Assembly: GCA_037576215.1 (NCBI GenBank)
Contig: JBANDB010000011.1
Span: 186,001-250,000 of the forward strand
DNA from: Armillaria gallica
Lineage: Eukaryota > Basidiomycota > Agaricomycetes > Agaricales > Physalacriaceae
Length of the DNA stretch: 64,000 bases
Reading direction: 5' to 3'
Below are positions 34,885-46,325 of the stretch, piece by piece. Each line of letters begins with the position of its first letter. The stretch's first letter is position 1. The notes beneath the pieces are model-generated. The model had not been told where the DNA came from. It saw only the letters and a program-made list of their open reading frames with translations, and did not search any database. Made by a program: the position numbers and the translations under genes.

Positions 34885-35190
34885 TTTAAGAGACTGAATC
34901 TGAAGTTTTATATGCCTGAGAACAAGTGAATTCGGAGGAATGGAGCCACAACTTATTAATGGTGAGTCACCTGTGGAGATGCTGCCATGGCAGACTTTGA
35001 AAATCACATGTGACACTAGCTGTGACAGTCGTTTGCATATGTCAAATTTTTGGCACTCCCACCCGGCATCTGGCTGACACAACCATTATTGCTCATATCA
35101 CTGAAAAAAATACCAAAGTCTTACAAGAGGTTTTCAAAGCTTCTGTTAAATTCATAAGAGGTGGGAGCTAAGGTAGCATGCTATAGAAAA
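34885..35190. other. Spacer between DDE_1 and KDZ remnants
   Basis: No recognisable coding sequence; probably the 3' end of the pogo-like element and the 3' flank of the KDZ remnant. Confidence 0.35.
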
Positions 35191-37450
35191 TTATTTGTCT
35201 GATATTTGCATATCCCAGCTACCCATAGTATTGTTAAAATTGCACTGGAAATGGTCCACTAGAGGTTTGGTGGTGCATATGGGCATGGGCACCTGATACT
35301 CAGCCTCCCATTGCTCAACAAGCTCTGGCAGATGCATCGCAGTCAATGCTGCAAAACTTATCCATAATTTCTCCTGCTGGTGTACTGCATTGATATACTT
35401 CCTTTTCAAATGCTTGGCTGCACAATGAACTTTAGTTGTGCATATTCAGAATCCCTAAGTAAATGACTGACCAAGACAGACAACTTTACTCCAGTTCCAG
35501 TCATTGAGTAAGAAGTCAAGCATGTCATGATGAAGCCCATGGTTTATTTGCTTCAGACTTCCACCCACATACTTAGTCTTGTCCCATGCCGACTCCAAGA
35601 CATCCCCACAGCTGTGAGCCACACCCAGTGTATTGTTAAATGAGTACAGTGCCAAGCAATGTAAGATATGTGCAACAATGTGCAATTGCCCAATGTTCCC
35701 TTCAATGCCAGCAATCTGTATCAGCTCCTCATCAGTTAGCTCAGGAAACCACTCCTTGGTTATTCAAGTCAAGAGATTTGGGAGATGCTGGCAAAAGAGA
35801 CCGTAACTGAGGCAAATCCAATGCTGCTTGGTCTGATCTTGCAATGCTCCAATGAGACTATGATCAGCATAGTACAACCTGTAGAAAATATGCACTAACC
35901 TTCGGACATTGCTGGTATTATTACCTTTCCCCAGCATACATATCCACAGTTGCATCTGACTTGAACATCACATGACATACACACTGAAAACCCATGATGC
36001 TGGTTACTACCAGATTGATGAACTTGAGTAGATGGTCAAATTTCAATGCGCAAAGCTTTGCACAGTCACACTTCTGCATAAAGACAAGTATTTAGGTCAC
36101 AAGAGGACAACCACAAACCTGGGGCTCACCTCTGGTGGATCTTTTCAACACAGGAAAGGTACCACTGATACTCGTGTTCTTCAACAACAAATGCATGGCC
36201 AGCATTGAGGGCTTCTTCATGGGGATTGTCTGGTTTCTTAATGCGTGGGACATTGAAAGTACCATCACAGTCAAGAAACAGGGTGTACTTATGTCTACCA
36301 ATGCAATAAATAATCAAACCCAACTGAGCAAATGAATACTGACTTTTTGCTTTTGAGTGCATTTTGCAAGACCTTCAGGTCAACATTCTATTCAGGCTCT
36401 GGGCATGCTGGACAAAGAACCACTATGCAATTCTTGTGCCAGTGTGTGATGAAGTCATTGATGTTATGTGCCTGCCTATGGTGCTGAACAGCTTGCAAGT
36501 GTCAGTGAATGTGCAATGCTTGCATGAAGGTATGGTAAGAATCCTAAAAGAATAAATCAATAAGTATTCTTGCTGATAAAGGATGTCCTACTCACTGAAA
36601 CATTGTCAGGCAGCTCAGCCACTGACATTTTCCATAGAGCAGCACAAAATGACTCTGCAGACTTAGTTGATGTGCTATGATGAACATCAAAACTGTCCAA
36701 GACTTCAGTTGTAAAGACCATTTCTGGTTGCAGAACAGTTGCTGGGAACAGTTAATGACCAAACAGCTGTTTAGCCTTGTCAAGCTCCTGATCTCAGCAG
36801 AAACAGAATTGGAAGTCAACATAGTGGTACCCATTCATGTCCACAACAATGACCTTGTGAAACACTGTCTCTAATTGATTGGGCAGGGTTCCACAGCATG
36901 TCCAAGAGAAAAGAGAAACCCCAAGTTCTGTAGGCTGCTTTTTCAAAGTAGCATCCATTCCATTTTTGATTTGGTGGAAAGGCAGATGGTGGTGAGTGAT
37001 CTTCATGCATTGTGGACAGGACAGGGGTCTGAGATAACAGTTCTTGCAATGATATTCATACAAGGATTCTGAAACACAGTCACAGATATCATAGATGCGC
37101 TCATCATAGTTTTCAGCAAGATAGGTGGATTGTATAAATGGAATTAGTAGCAAAAATGGCTTCATCTTCTCACTGTGCACCCTGCAAAGCCACCTTAGCA
37201 GGAAGTCAACAGACATGATCAAGAATCCTACCTGAGGTTGTGTTGGTCAAGACAACAATGTTTCATCAGGAGATTCTGAACTAAGTAGATCTGGGCAGCT
37301 GTCATTGTGAATGGGGACAGCCTCATCTGCAAATGTAGCATCAGTGGGTGTAAACATCATACGTGCACCAACAATGGAAGCTGGCTTGCACTTCCCAAGC
37401 TTGTTGAAGCCAGGCATTTTCACATGCTGACACACTTGAAAAGCATTCAC
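35191..37450 (-). pseudogene. KDZ-type transposase remnant with CxC2-like domain
   Basis: Seen on the minus strand, from 5' to 3': a CxC2-like segment (YHCKNCYLRPLSCPQCM, then VDMNGYHYVDFQFCFC, 36794-37222); HKYTLFLDCDGTFNVPRI (36126-36362), the region of the first catalytic Asp; a stretch with QHWICLSYGLFCQHLPNLLT (35764-35955); and GVAHSCGDVLESAWDKTKYV followed by DWNWSKVV (35455-35685), which matches the HGEGIE...DWNW region of KDZ transposases. A C-terminal piece is at 35191-35409. Frames change repeatedly and several joins meet stops. Known: Kyakuja-Dileera-Zisupton elements are large DNA transposons very common in agaricomycetes. Inference: an old inactive copy; I did not find its terminal repeats or target duplication. 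Confidence 0.75.
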
Positions 37451-38426
37451 ACATGTAATTTCACAAAATGTATCAATACATACATTTTATAAAACCTAGA
37501 TACCAAGGAAATGAGATATACCTTAGAGTGCAATATCCTAAGTGCAGGCAATGCAATACCTGAGTGATGTTTGGTGGAGTGCATGGCTTAACTGTAGAGT
37601 GATACCATAAGGGTCGCACTAAGTCTAAAGCCCCAGCACTTGACACTGAATACACTGACAATGCACAGAAGACCTGTGCTAAGAATAGAACCAGCAAAGC
37701 TCAGGAGATAACTGATACTTCACACAGCCTTGATCTATGATGCACAAGGCACTGCCATGCCAGGAGCTAGCACTCTAGACCTCAGAATGTTTATAATTGA
37801 AGTAGGACCAATGTCTCTGACTTCAGCCGATGCATGCAAGGCCTAGACTAGAAGCTAGTGGTCTTAAAAGACCATGAAAATCACTAGAAGATAATATTAC
37901 TATAAAGATGAGTTGCACTCTAGGCTACAACTCCGAGGAGATACTAGGCAATGTCAGTATGCATGGATAGCACAGCTGAGAGACCTGGATCTGGCCCCAA
38001 GCCAGAGCTCTGAATAAGCACCAGGCAATGGCATGATTATGGCAACATGCATGGCACCCAGGGAAGGAAGTTCCACAAGCCAAGAGTTACTATTTAAGGT
38101 TGTATTAATTGGTAGAGCACAGTGTATATAAATACCATAGTATAGTAATAGTGTACAAGTTTCAGACCCCCCTTGTTGGAGCATGAAAGCCCTCAGCTTA
38201 GCGCTCTAGCTTCAGGATTAGTTTGTAGCTTCAAGCGAGAGAATATATCTTTTATTGATAACATTTGAGTGACTTGAGTAGCATGTGAGGCATAGAAAGC
38301 TAGTGCAGGACTTGTGTACTGTTGAGTGATTGGTTGACTTGCACTCTATCCTGAGAATAAGAGAATTGTGTCATTGTGGACACACTCTTGAGTTTTGAGG
38401 GTTTCTTGTGACATGTAGTGGTACAG
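37451..38426. other. Non-coding transposon-derived DNA with LTR-like promoter sequence
   Basis: No coding sequence seen. A TATA box (TATATAAATACC, about 38125) inside an AT-rich stretch, followed by TGTTGGAGCATG near 38172, resembles the promoter half of a retrotransposon LTR, but no second LTR was found. Confidence 0.25.
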
Positions 38427-38695
38427 GTGGCAGAGGTTCAAACCCTTTGGTCTGGTTAGTGTTCACACAGAGGCCTTCTTTAATGTGTGATGCTACAGGT
38501 GGCACAGGTTCAAACCCTGTGGTCTGATTAGTGTGCACTTGAGGGTTCTCATTTCTGCAAGCAGCAGAGGTTCAAACCCTTTGGTTTGTCGGATGGGGTT
38601 TATTTGGTTATTGTTTCTCTGGATCAGCACAGGTTCAAACCCTGTGGATCTACAATTGGTTTTAGAAGCTTGAGTGCGCAGGTTCAAATCCTGTA
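38427..38695 (+). repeat. Five tRNA T-arm-like hairpins in tandem
   Basis: GGTTCAAACCC or GGTTCAAATCC occurs five times, with the TTCAAAY loop starting at 38437, 38509, 38571, 38634 and 38683. The best copies (CACAGGTTCAAACCCTGTG) form a 6-bp stem with a 7-nt loop, exactly a T-arm and a good Pol III B box (GGTTCRANNCC). Spacings are 72, 62, 63 and 49 bp, close to tRNA length. I could not fold complete cloverleaves. Confidence 0.55.
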
Positions 38696-39780
38696 GCTTG
38701 AGTGGATGTGTTTTGAAGGGTTTCTGCTTAGAGCACAAGCTTTAAGTTGTGTTTAGGATGTGTTTAAGTTGTTTGTGGTCATCTGTGTGTGTTGCACAAG
38801 ACTTATTGAGGGTTTTGTTGGTGTGTGGTGATGAGTTGTGTATTGTAGTACACCTTGCCTTGAGGCCTGGCAACATCTGTTGCCCCTCTTGTTATTAAAA
38901 GCCTTTGGACTTATAGAGATCTAGATACCCTACAAGCACTATTGCTATACATGTGTATCATATATTCTGAGAGTTTAGTTGTATTGCATCAATCTGCTTC
39001 TATCACATAATATCCCCCAAGAGCCTTGAGGGTTTGTGTGTAGTGTTGGGTGTGAGTGTGATCAGAGTCTTCAATGCTGTTGCATTTCTAGCTTGTGCAC
39101 ACAGAGTCTCTTCAACACATGGCTCAGTGATAGATGGTGACTGGTGAGTGTGTTTAGTGGAGACTGAGTGAGAGATGAGAGAATGAAGATGAGAAAGATG
39201 AGACTGGCACACCCAGCAGTAACTGCTTTGTTCTGATGGATGGCATTTCATCTTAAACAATAACATGAACCAAATTTTGAGGCTCACAAGGGTGTACCAC
39301 CTAATCAGAAGTGTCAACATTTTCAACACATAATTGAATACATTATTTGAGCTGTCAGAGTGATACATGAATAACTATGAAGAAAATACAAAGGGTGAAG
39401 CATCCTTTCAGACATGGAGCTGTGGTGTTCAATCTAGGAGGAGCATATGCTCCATAACAAGCCGGCAAAGTTGCAAGCAACGCAGGACAACAGAGTCATC
39501 TAAGAGGATTTCAGGGCCTCACATCTGTCACAATGCCACACCAAGTGCACTACAGCAAGGTCAGTATTCAGAACTAGTAAAACCTCAGACTTGTTGATGT
39601 GCTTGGTAACAATGAGTGGCAAATGGACTAGAGGCTGGCAATGAACACCAACAACACTAAACCAATCACTAACTCTACACTTATCACCAATGTATTGAAT
39701 TCAGGCATTTCAAGTACGATAGAAGCACTCTGCAGACTTCAATAATCAAGGAAAGTTGTTTAAAGATGTTTTATTTCATT
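38696..39780. other. Non-coding, probably transposon-derived
   Basis: CpG-poor sequence with unremarkable short frames (39003-39368 minus, 39367-39597 plus). No motif recognised. Confidence 0.3.
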
Positions 39781-40831
39781 ACTAGTGAGCTATACAAATG
39801 GACTACTCACACTAGTGGGGTTGGTAAGACACAATTGGATGAATAGTGACTCAACTTGAGCTACTGCGCTTGCTGTGACTGGGATTGCTTTGAACTAGTG
39901 GCTCTCTTGGCCCTATAATGTCTTACAAGTGAATAAACACTTGACTAGTTGCTTTCTAGGCAGACTAGTGGCACTCTTGGCCTAAGAATAATACCTTAAA
40001 CTTTGAGAACTTGCTTGAACTAACTTTGAAACACTCTTGGCCTTTGCAGGACACAAAAGATTGCTCTAAGACACTTCTATTCACTCAATGCTATGAGTAA
40101 CTTAGCGACTAGCAGCCGCTTCATCGAGGTTAAGCACAAAAGCCTTTAATTGGAGCACTAAATACTGACTAGTAGGTCACAATTGCAGGGATGGCTTTGC
40201 CTGAGCCATGCGTGCACCTATTCTACTACTTATATACTGACAAACAAGGTACAATCGAGATATAAATAACTGACTAGAGGGGTATTATTGATAAGGATTT
40301 CTTGGCTAGTCACGAATAATAGTGAATAATCATGCAATAGTTGGTCTAGAAATGGTTGCTTGCTGACTAGTGAGCCTAGGAGCTCTGCTAGCAGTTGTAT
40401 TCTGTGTCCTGGGCTCAGCGACACTCCACTAGTGTCAAGAATAAATGACTAGCCAGGTGAGCATGCCTGTAACAGCTGTCAATCATGATCGAAGGCGCAG
40501 CCCAGCTATACTAGTGCTGATGCAATGGATCTGTATCGCACTAGTCAGATCTGCTGCAAGGTTAATCCATTGCTAATTCATTTCTAAGTCCTGTTTCAAG
40601 ATTGCCACATGACTAGTTAACCTGACTTAGGCATTTATGCCCAGTTCAGCTCACTAGTGACTGAACTTCATGAGATTTGTGTCCTCTGCTTCTTGTTTGG
40701 TGCACTAGTCACATTACTTGTCCACTAGTGGCCATATTTACTTAGCCCTGTTAGCATTCAAGTCACTAGTATGGCCAGCTGGTAGATTTAACCCACTAGT
40801 GGTATCGCATCTAAGTCCTGGCTCTACTAGT
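39781..40831. repeat. Block with 17 ACTAGT palindromes
   Basis: ACTAGT occurs at 39781, 39811, 39894, 39944, 39964, 40168, 40366, 40428, 40510, 40540, 40612, 40653, 40704, 40724, 40765, 40795 and 40826, often as CACTAGTGG. About 0.26 are expected by chance in this length. CTCTTGGCC also recurs near 39900-40030. No coding sequence. It may be an LTR or another non-coding part of a repeat element. Confidence 0.85.
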
Positions 40832-42191
40832 CACATATAAGGCTAACTATCAGCTTGAAGCCTCAGCTATAGTCCTCTAAGTATCACTAATGTAAGATAG
40901 ATATGCAATAGTATTATTATAAAATCGCAAAATCTAGGTGTAAACATGTAGGTGGCATGTCATTGTGCACCTTTAGTTTCTGTTTTCCCAACACTTCAAG
41001 CATGCACTGGTCACATGAACTATTGCCCATTTCAACTCCCATGTCCATGACTAAGGACAGCTGCCCCTGGTAGTAGCAGAAACTGGCCAGGTGATATTGT
41101 GGATAGTGCTCCTCATTAAAGGGCTTGGAGTTGTAGGTCAAGTAGTTCAGGGACATGCATGAACACCACAGAGAGCTGCTGAAACAGCAAGATATCACTA
41201 TAACCGGGGAGATTGGGCATGATACTGGGACAGAGAGGGTCAACAGGCATTGTCACAGTGACAGAAGAGGAAGTGGTGGTGGTTAGAGGCAGAAGAAGAG
41301 AAGGCACTGAGACTGAGGTGCAGCTGCTTTTCTAGTCAGAATAGTGCCACTGTGCTGCAGAAAATAAACAAAGACCTTGGGCCACTACAATCAGCAAACA
41401 CAAATAGTCCATTGTGTCCTATCCTTCCAGCAACAGCCCCAAAGTCCTTGTCTACACAGTCCAAAGCCTGGTCAAACTAGTTAACATACTTATGTATGAG
41501 CAATACTAACAAAGCTCACAAAAATATATTATGCAAATGGATATCGGAATGAGGAGGTCCAAGTGCAGTTAGGCAGCCGATATGGTTCTTGCCCACTGTA
41601 AATGTTGAGAGACTTATAGCCTTAGTGGTGGTGGTAACAGTAAGAGAAGGAAAGCTTACATAATGTTTGCTGAGTTGACTTGGCCAGAGTCAAAACTAGA
41701 TTCTAAGATAGCTGAGTCCAGATCCAATTGAATCTCAGCTAACTTGGAATCCAGTTTCACAATGGCCTAATTGGGTTTGGGCTACATTATATAAGCTTTT
41801 TCACTTCTTTCCACTACCATCACTAAAGGTCAGTAGCACTGCCTGGCTGATGATCTTTGGTGGTGGTTCGATGGGTTGGCATCCATTTGAGTGCCTCTGG
41901 TTTTCTGTATCCTAAGGTTTTTATGAAGAATCTGATTGGAGGTTTCTTAATTTTGAAGACTTGATAAAAAAACCAATTCAATGCATGTGCTCACTGATGC
42001 TTAAGTTTCATGGTGGACTGTATGTCCATAGTAAGTTCTTCATCAAAGGCATAGACTGAACTGATGCATCTGTGGTCAGACAGCCAATTCTCTCCTTTCA
42101 GAGGGAAGTGATTGCAATGAAGAGTATGCTGGTAAACTAGGCAATGATTTAAGTACACTTTATTGACAGTTCAAGTAGAATTTTTTGACCA
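40832..42191. other. Transposon-derived DNA with an unrecognised minus-strand frame
   Basis: A minus-strand frame at 40917-41243 contains EEHYPQYHLASFCYYQGQL and a CDQCML segment, which looks coding but is not recognised. The rest is CpG-poor and without motif. Confidence 0.3.
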
Positions 42192-43675
42192 ATGTGCTTG
42201 ACAGATGATCCAGGCAACAGGTACACTAATGATGACTTTGTAATACTGCCAGAATGGCACTTTGCTGAGGGAGAGGCCATTCTGGGACCCAACTCAATCA
42301 TGGGTATTGTCACCCATATGCAATCTATGGTGGTGGAGATTGAAATGGCAGATGGTCCCCTGTGGTATCATTGGTATGAGATTGTGAAATCCTATAAGCT
42401 GAGTGATTATGTAGAGGTGGTGGGAAGAGAGATGCGAGGTCGGCATGGCTTTGTCCAGGGTGTTGATGATGCAAACTTTATCAATATCATGGAAGGCCAC
42501 TCCAGTAAAGTACAAAGGGTACATGGACTGTTTGAGGATTATTTGCATGCTTACACTGTCTCAGGACATGCTTGTACATTGTAATCTAGCAAGAATTATC
42601 TCCCTGCCAACCATGTCCATTAGTTTTATCCTTTCTCCTGAAGATATGGTTAAGCGAATGCATACTGGTATAGTGCCATGGCATGGACTCCACATTCTAG
42701 TACTTCCATCCACCACTCAATCAAAAAAACAATGTCTTGATCAGCTGGAGAAAACATTTCACCTCAGTTGTGAGGCCAATATACACCAAGGAAAAATCAG
42801 GACAGTATTGGACATTGGAATCAACAAAGCGACAGCTAGTGGACTGAGTGTATGTGTCCATCTGGAGCAAAACTACCATGCAGTGCATGGTTATCAGGAC
42901 ATATGGGTGGATTATGACAAGGTTGTTGAAGAAATGTAGGTTCATGGTTGGACAATTCTGTCAAGATACAATAACTAATATTGTCTACCACAGAATGGGA
43001 CTACCATTATGATCCTATCAGCCACTGCACCACAGTCAACAGGCATTCCTACCATCACGCAAGTATTGCCATATGCGAATCAAGGAAGACAACATTGCGC
43101 ATGGCCAGCTTTTAGCAGCCCAAGTTATGTTACAATTATGATGAACATCTCCCTCTCCTCCCCAGTCAACCATGCCACCACATGATGGTCCATCAGAGGA
43201 CCTTGGATCAGGAAATGCCTGGGGCATGAAGCCTCCAGAGCCCCCCACCCCAAAGAGAAGTCATTGGAGTAAACACCTGGCATTGGCAGGGCAAGAATTG
43301 TGAGTCAATGTTTCAAACAAGTCACAGCCTCAGAAAGTCAGACTGGACTTTTCTGGTGATGGGTGCATCATGAAACTCATATTTCAAACAATGGTGACAA
43401 ACATCCACAATGTGTTGGGTGTAATGCCTCTCGAGCCAACTGTGCACAATTTCCATTGCTGGATGGTCATCTATGGACCTCACATTGGCAAGTATGTTCA
43501 TGGTATTTGCTATGTGCAAGGTTCCAAACCGGTGTTGTGGACAGTTCAGGAGATTGCACTGGCAGAGCATGAACACGACTCCCTTATAGGCGAGGCATTC
43601 AATGTTCATAATGCAGATCTCTGTCAAGTAGCGGAAAGCCAGCAAACATTGGATATTAACAATCAGTGGGCATAA
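42192..43675 (+). pseudogene. KOW/Spt5-like transposon-associated ORF remnant
   Basis: Seen: a plus-strand coding series in at least three frames. 42192-42584 contains SDYVEVVGREMRGRHGFVQG, close to the KOW pattern (GDxVxVxxGxxxGxxGxV) of Spt5-type proteins. 42600-42939 continues with ATASGLSVCVHLEQNY and IWVDYDKVVEEM. 43370-43675 contains KPVLWTVQEI and DSLIGEAFNVHNADLCQVAES. Known: Spt5 uses KOW domains in transcription elongation; Spt5-like ORFs are, in my recollection, amplified in agaricomycete genomes near transposons. Inference: a decayed member of such a repeat-borne family rather than the cellular Spt5. Which element carried it is unknown. Confidence 0.4.
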
Positions 43676-44837
43676 AGTATTTGTGAGGCACCTACAAAGC
43701 TGAAGAAGGGGGAAAAGTGATTTATTTTCCACGATATATAATGTTCATTTACTTCTTGAATTTTGTTGTACTATTTCTCTCAACGTTTAGATACTGTAAT
43801 GTATAGAGACTGCAAATGCAACACACTTAACACTCTAAACTGGTGAAATGACATTCAAATGACAAATAAGGACAATAGGGTTGTGAAATTCGTTCATTGT
43901 TGACTTTGCATTGGGTACGTTGCCATCCACTGTGAACCACTTCCTTTTATTGAACTGTCCAAACAGCTGGCTTTCTCATCGTGATCACCATGGCCCAGAA
44001 TTTCAGTGAGAATTTTCAACCTCACTAGCTATAGATCTAGAGACTTGCTTTCCAGTGCCACTTTGACACATCCATTCCCTTGCAGGTATGCCACATTGCT
44101 ACAATGTTATTGTCTATCAATTCACATATAAATAAGCCCCCAAATGAGAGGCTACTATTTTCCCCTCCTCACAAAGTCATCCATCATCCTAATCATGCCC
44201 TGCTCCCCACCTGTCCCCAAGCTATGAAACAGCCCATGTTATCACCTTCATGAAGACTACCCTTCTGCCAATTATGAGGCATTAGTTCCTTCAAAAAAGT
44301 GAGCCCAAGATGACAGTCACCTCAATGCCATCCTAGAAGGTGCACTTATTATTGAGAATGAGCACAAGTATGGCTCTTATACAAAACACAAGATTCCTCG
44401 AAAATGCACATCATGTGTTGGTTACTTAATGCTAGTAACAAATTTTGGTGCTGATATGCAGGTGTCCTCAAGCAATGATGTAGAATTCCAGAGTCTAGGT
44501 ACTCAAAGTGTCTGAGTACATGTTCTGCTTGGATCTAGTGACCATGCTAATACTTGATTCAGTGTAATTCTTGTCAGAGACATGATGCTGTCATGTCTGG
44601 TTTCACTGTTGACAAGCTCATGGCCATGCCAGTCATACAGACCATCCTTCCTTTATGTCATACTATTGACAATGGTCATTTCATTGGTCCAGGATCTGCC
44701 CTATCAATTTTGCTCCTAGAATCACCACATCATCATTGTCCCAGGTCATCCCAGTCTTGGTCCTGATCCCACCACCCACCATGCCAGTTCAACCACTGTT
44801 GCCAATACAGGTCCCTCCAGCAGTTATCAATTTGACT
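43676..44837. other. Non-coding or decayed transposon DNA
   Basis: CpG-poor sequence with only short frames (e.g. 44554-44766). No recognisable domain. Confidence 0.3.
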
Positions 44838-45065
44838 CATGAACCTAGTGATGGTGAGCATCATAATCTAGGAGGAAAAATAGAGAAAGAGTTTTGCTTC
44901 CTTCCGTTCCCATCATCATTGATGTTTCCAATGAAGAAATTCTGCCAGAGCTGAGGCAACCCGTGTCTTGTAGGAGTAGAGCATTGCTGCTGATTGCCTG
45001 AGATGGTGTTTCTGTGCATGCTGATCTCCAAGGGAAGGTGGCAATTTTATTTTTTGCAAAGGTAT
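44838..45065 (+). pseudogene. Left part of a transposon-associated ORF split by the copia element
   Basis: The plus strand reads VSNEEILPEL to HADLQGKVAILFFAKV with one TGA (IA-stop-DGVS) and runs into the insertion site. It continues on the far side of the copia element from about 50099 (VSDASF). The ORF is not recognised. Confidence 0.4.
45061..45065. repeat. Copia target-site duplication, left copy (GGTAT)
   Basis: GGTAT directly precedes the 5' LTR and is repeated exactly after the 3' LTR at 50066-50070, the 5-bp duplication typical of Ty1/copia integration. Confidence 0.9.
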
Positions 45066-45277
45066 TGTTGAGCATGGTGAGCGTTGACCGCAAGCCACAG
45101 ACTATATTTAGATCACCAGTACATACCTTTTTAGTAATATTTTTTGTTACAGTACAGTGTTCAACCAACGTCTTCACACTGAGATAGATACTACATACTC
45201 ATACATATCCTATAGATCTGTTTTCCCTTTCGCAAATGTGTCTTCCTTCCGCGTATGCCCCGGTCCACTGCTGAAGA
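45066..45277 (+). repeat. 5' LTR of the copia element (212 bp)
   Basis: Bounded by the left GGTAT duplication and the primer binding site. It lacks about 125 bp present in the 3' LTR, between TTTTTTGT and ACAGTACAG. One C-to-T difference at the 13th base is a CpG-to-TpG change. Confidence 0.9.
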
Positions 45278-46325
45278 GGTTATGGGCCCCGGCGATATGA
45301 ATACAACCTCCACAGTGAAGCTTCTCAACTTACCCCACCTCAAAGATGATGGGAGCAATTGGATCCTCTACAAAGAGCAAATACCCAATGCGGCAACCTC
45401 AAAGGGACTAAAGCGTCACCTCACAGGAACTGTGAAGAAGCCAGCTGAACTCACTGAGAGTAACGGAGACTATTACAAGCTGGGAGAACTTGCACCACTG
45501 TCCAACGACGAGCTCGAAAAACACCTCAAGCTCCAGGACAAGTACAACCAGAAGGAGGCCTCGATGCGAGAGATCTTCTACGAGACAATCTCAAACTCTA
45601 CATTCATGCAAATAAAGAATCAGCCAAGTGCAGCACATGTATGGGCTGCAATCATAGCCATCTTCGAGACCAAAGGGGATCTCGTCCAACAAGATCTCAT
45701 CTCGCAGTTGCAAAACACTCACTGCCCAGAGGACGGTGACGTCTGTGCACACCTTGCAAACATGCAACGCATGGGTGAAGAGCTCACCGGAATGGGTACA
45801 GTCATCACTGACCAGTCATTCTGCATGTATATCCGACAATCCTTACCTCCCAATTACTGCCCAGTCCTGAAGATGCTTAGCGTAGCATCCAAGATGGCCA
45901 GCAAGCCAATAACGAGTGCTGTCCTTATTCAGGAAATCCTGGAAGCTGCTGACGAGATGAGAGTTGAAAAGAATATCGACGAAGGAGTACAAAACTCCGC
46001 TCTCGCAGCAAGCACTCGGGCTGCAAAGGACAAGGGAAAAGGGAAAGGAAAGGGAAAGGGAAAGGACCCAAAGGATAAGAAAAAGAAGCATTGCATGAAC
46101 TGTGGCATGGACAACCACGTTATAGATGACTGCTACTGCGAGGGAGGAGGCAAAGAGGGCCAAGCACCTTGGGACCAGAAGAAGAAGAAAAACAGCGACT
46201 CGGCCAATGTTGCAGACCAGTCCTCAAGCTCTGAAGTCAAAAGCTATGGCTTCACTACAATAATCGACGACTCTATGTGGAACTTATTGCCACAACTGAC
46301 TGTCAAGCCCAGGCCGAAGCACTAG
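45255..46325 (+). CDS. gag: Copia Gag polyprotein with zinc knuckle
   Basis: An open frame of 356 codons. The first ATG (45255) lies inside the 5' LTR; the ATG at 45297, after the primer site, is an equally good start. The middle resembles copia-type gag (UBN2 family) with KLLNLPHLKDDGSNW near the N-terminus and QEILEAADEM later. A Lys/Gly-rich run precedes a zinc knuckle CMNCGMDNHVIDDC (C-x2-C-x4-H-x4-C), the nucleocapsid RNA-binding motif. The frame ends at 46325, overlapping the pol frame (-1) by 49 bp. Copia elements usually have one gag-pol frame, so this shift is probably a mutation, though a programmed shift cannot be excluded. Confidence 0.85.
   Translation: MPRSTAEEVMGPGDMNTTSTVKLLNLPHLKDDGSNWILYKEQIPNAATSKGLKRHLTGTVKKPAELTESNGDYYKLGELAPLSNDELEKHLKLQDKYNQKEASMREIFYETISNSTFMQIKNQPSAAHVWAAIIAIFETKGDLVQQDLISQLQNTHCPEDGDVCAHLANMQRMGEELTGMGTVITDQSFCMYIRQSLPPNYCPVLKMLSVASKMASKPITSAVLIQEILEAADEMRVEKNIDEGVQNSALAASTRAAKDKGKGKGKGKGKDPKDKKKKHCMNCGMDNHVIDDCYCEGGGKEGQAPWDQKKKKNSDSANVADQSSSSEVKSYGFTTIIDDSMWNLLPQLTVKPRPKH
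45278..45289 (+). promoter_or_regulatory. Primer binding site, half-tRNA(iMet) type
   Basis: GGTTATGGGCCC follows the LTR directly. It is complementary to the anticodon stem-loop of initiator methionine tRNA and identical, as I recall it, to the start of the Drosophila copia primer site. That site uses an internal fragment of the tRNA rather than its 3' CCA end. Confidence 0.75.

Noticed and set aside
37950..38426. A solo LTR at the TATATAAATACC promoter-like stretch
   Set aside because: No second LTR, primer site or target duplication could be found; kept only as a low-confidence note.
38493..38738. Minus-strand frame with GFEPV/GFEPL repeats
   Set aside because: The repeats are the translation of T-arm-like hairpins, not a protein family.
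39781..40831. CRISPR-like array at the ACTAGT block
   Set aside because: A 6-bp palindrome at irregular spacing, in a eukaryote; no 25-40 bp repeats or uniform spacers.
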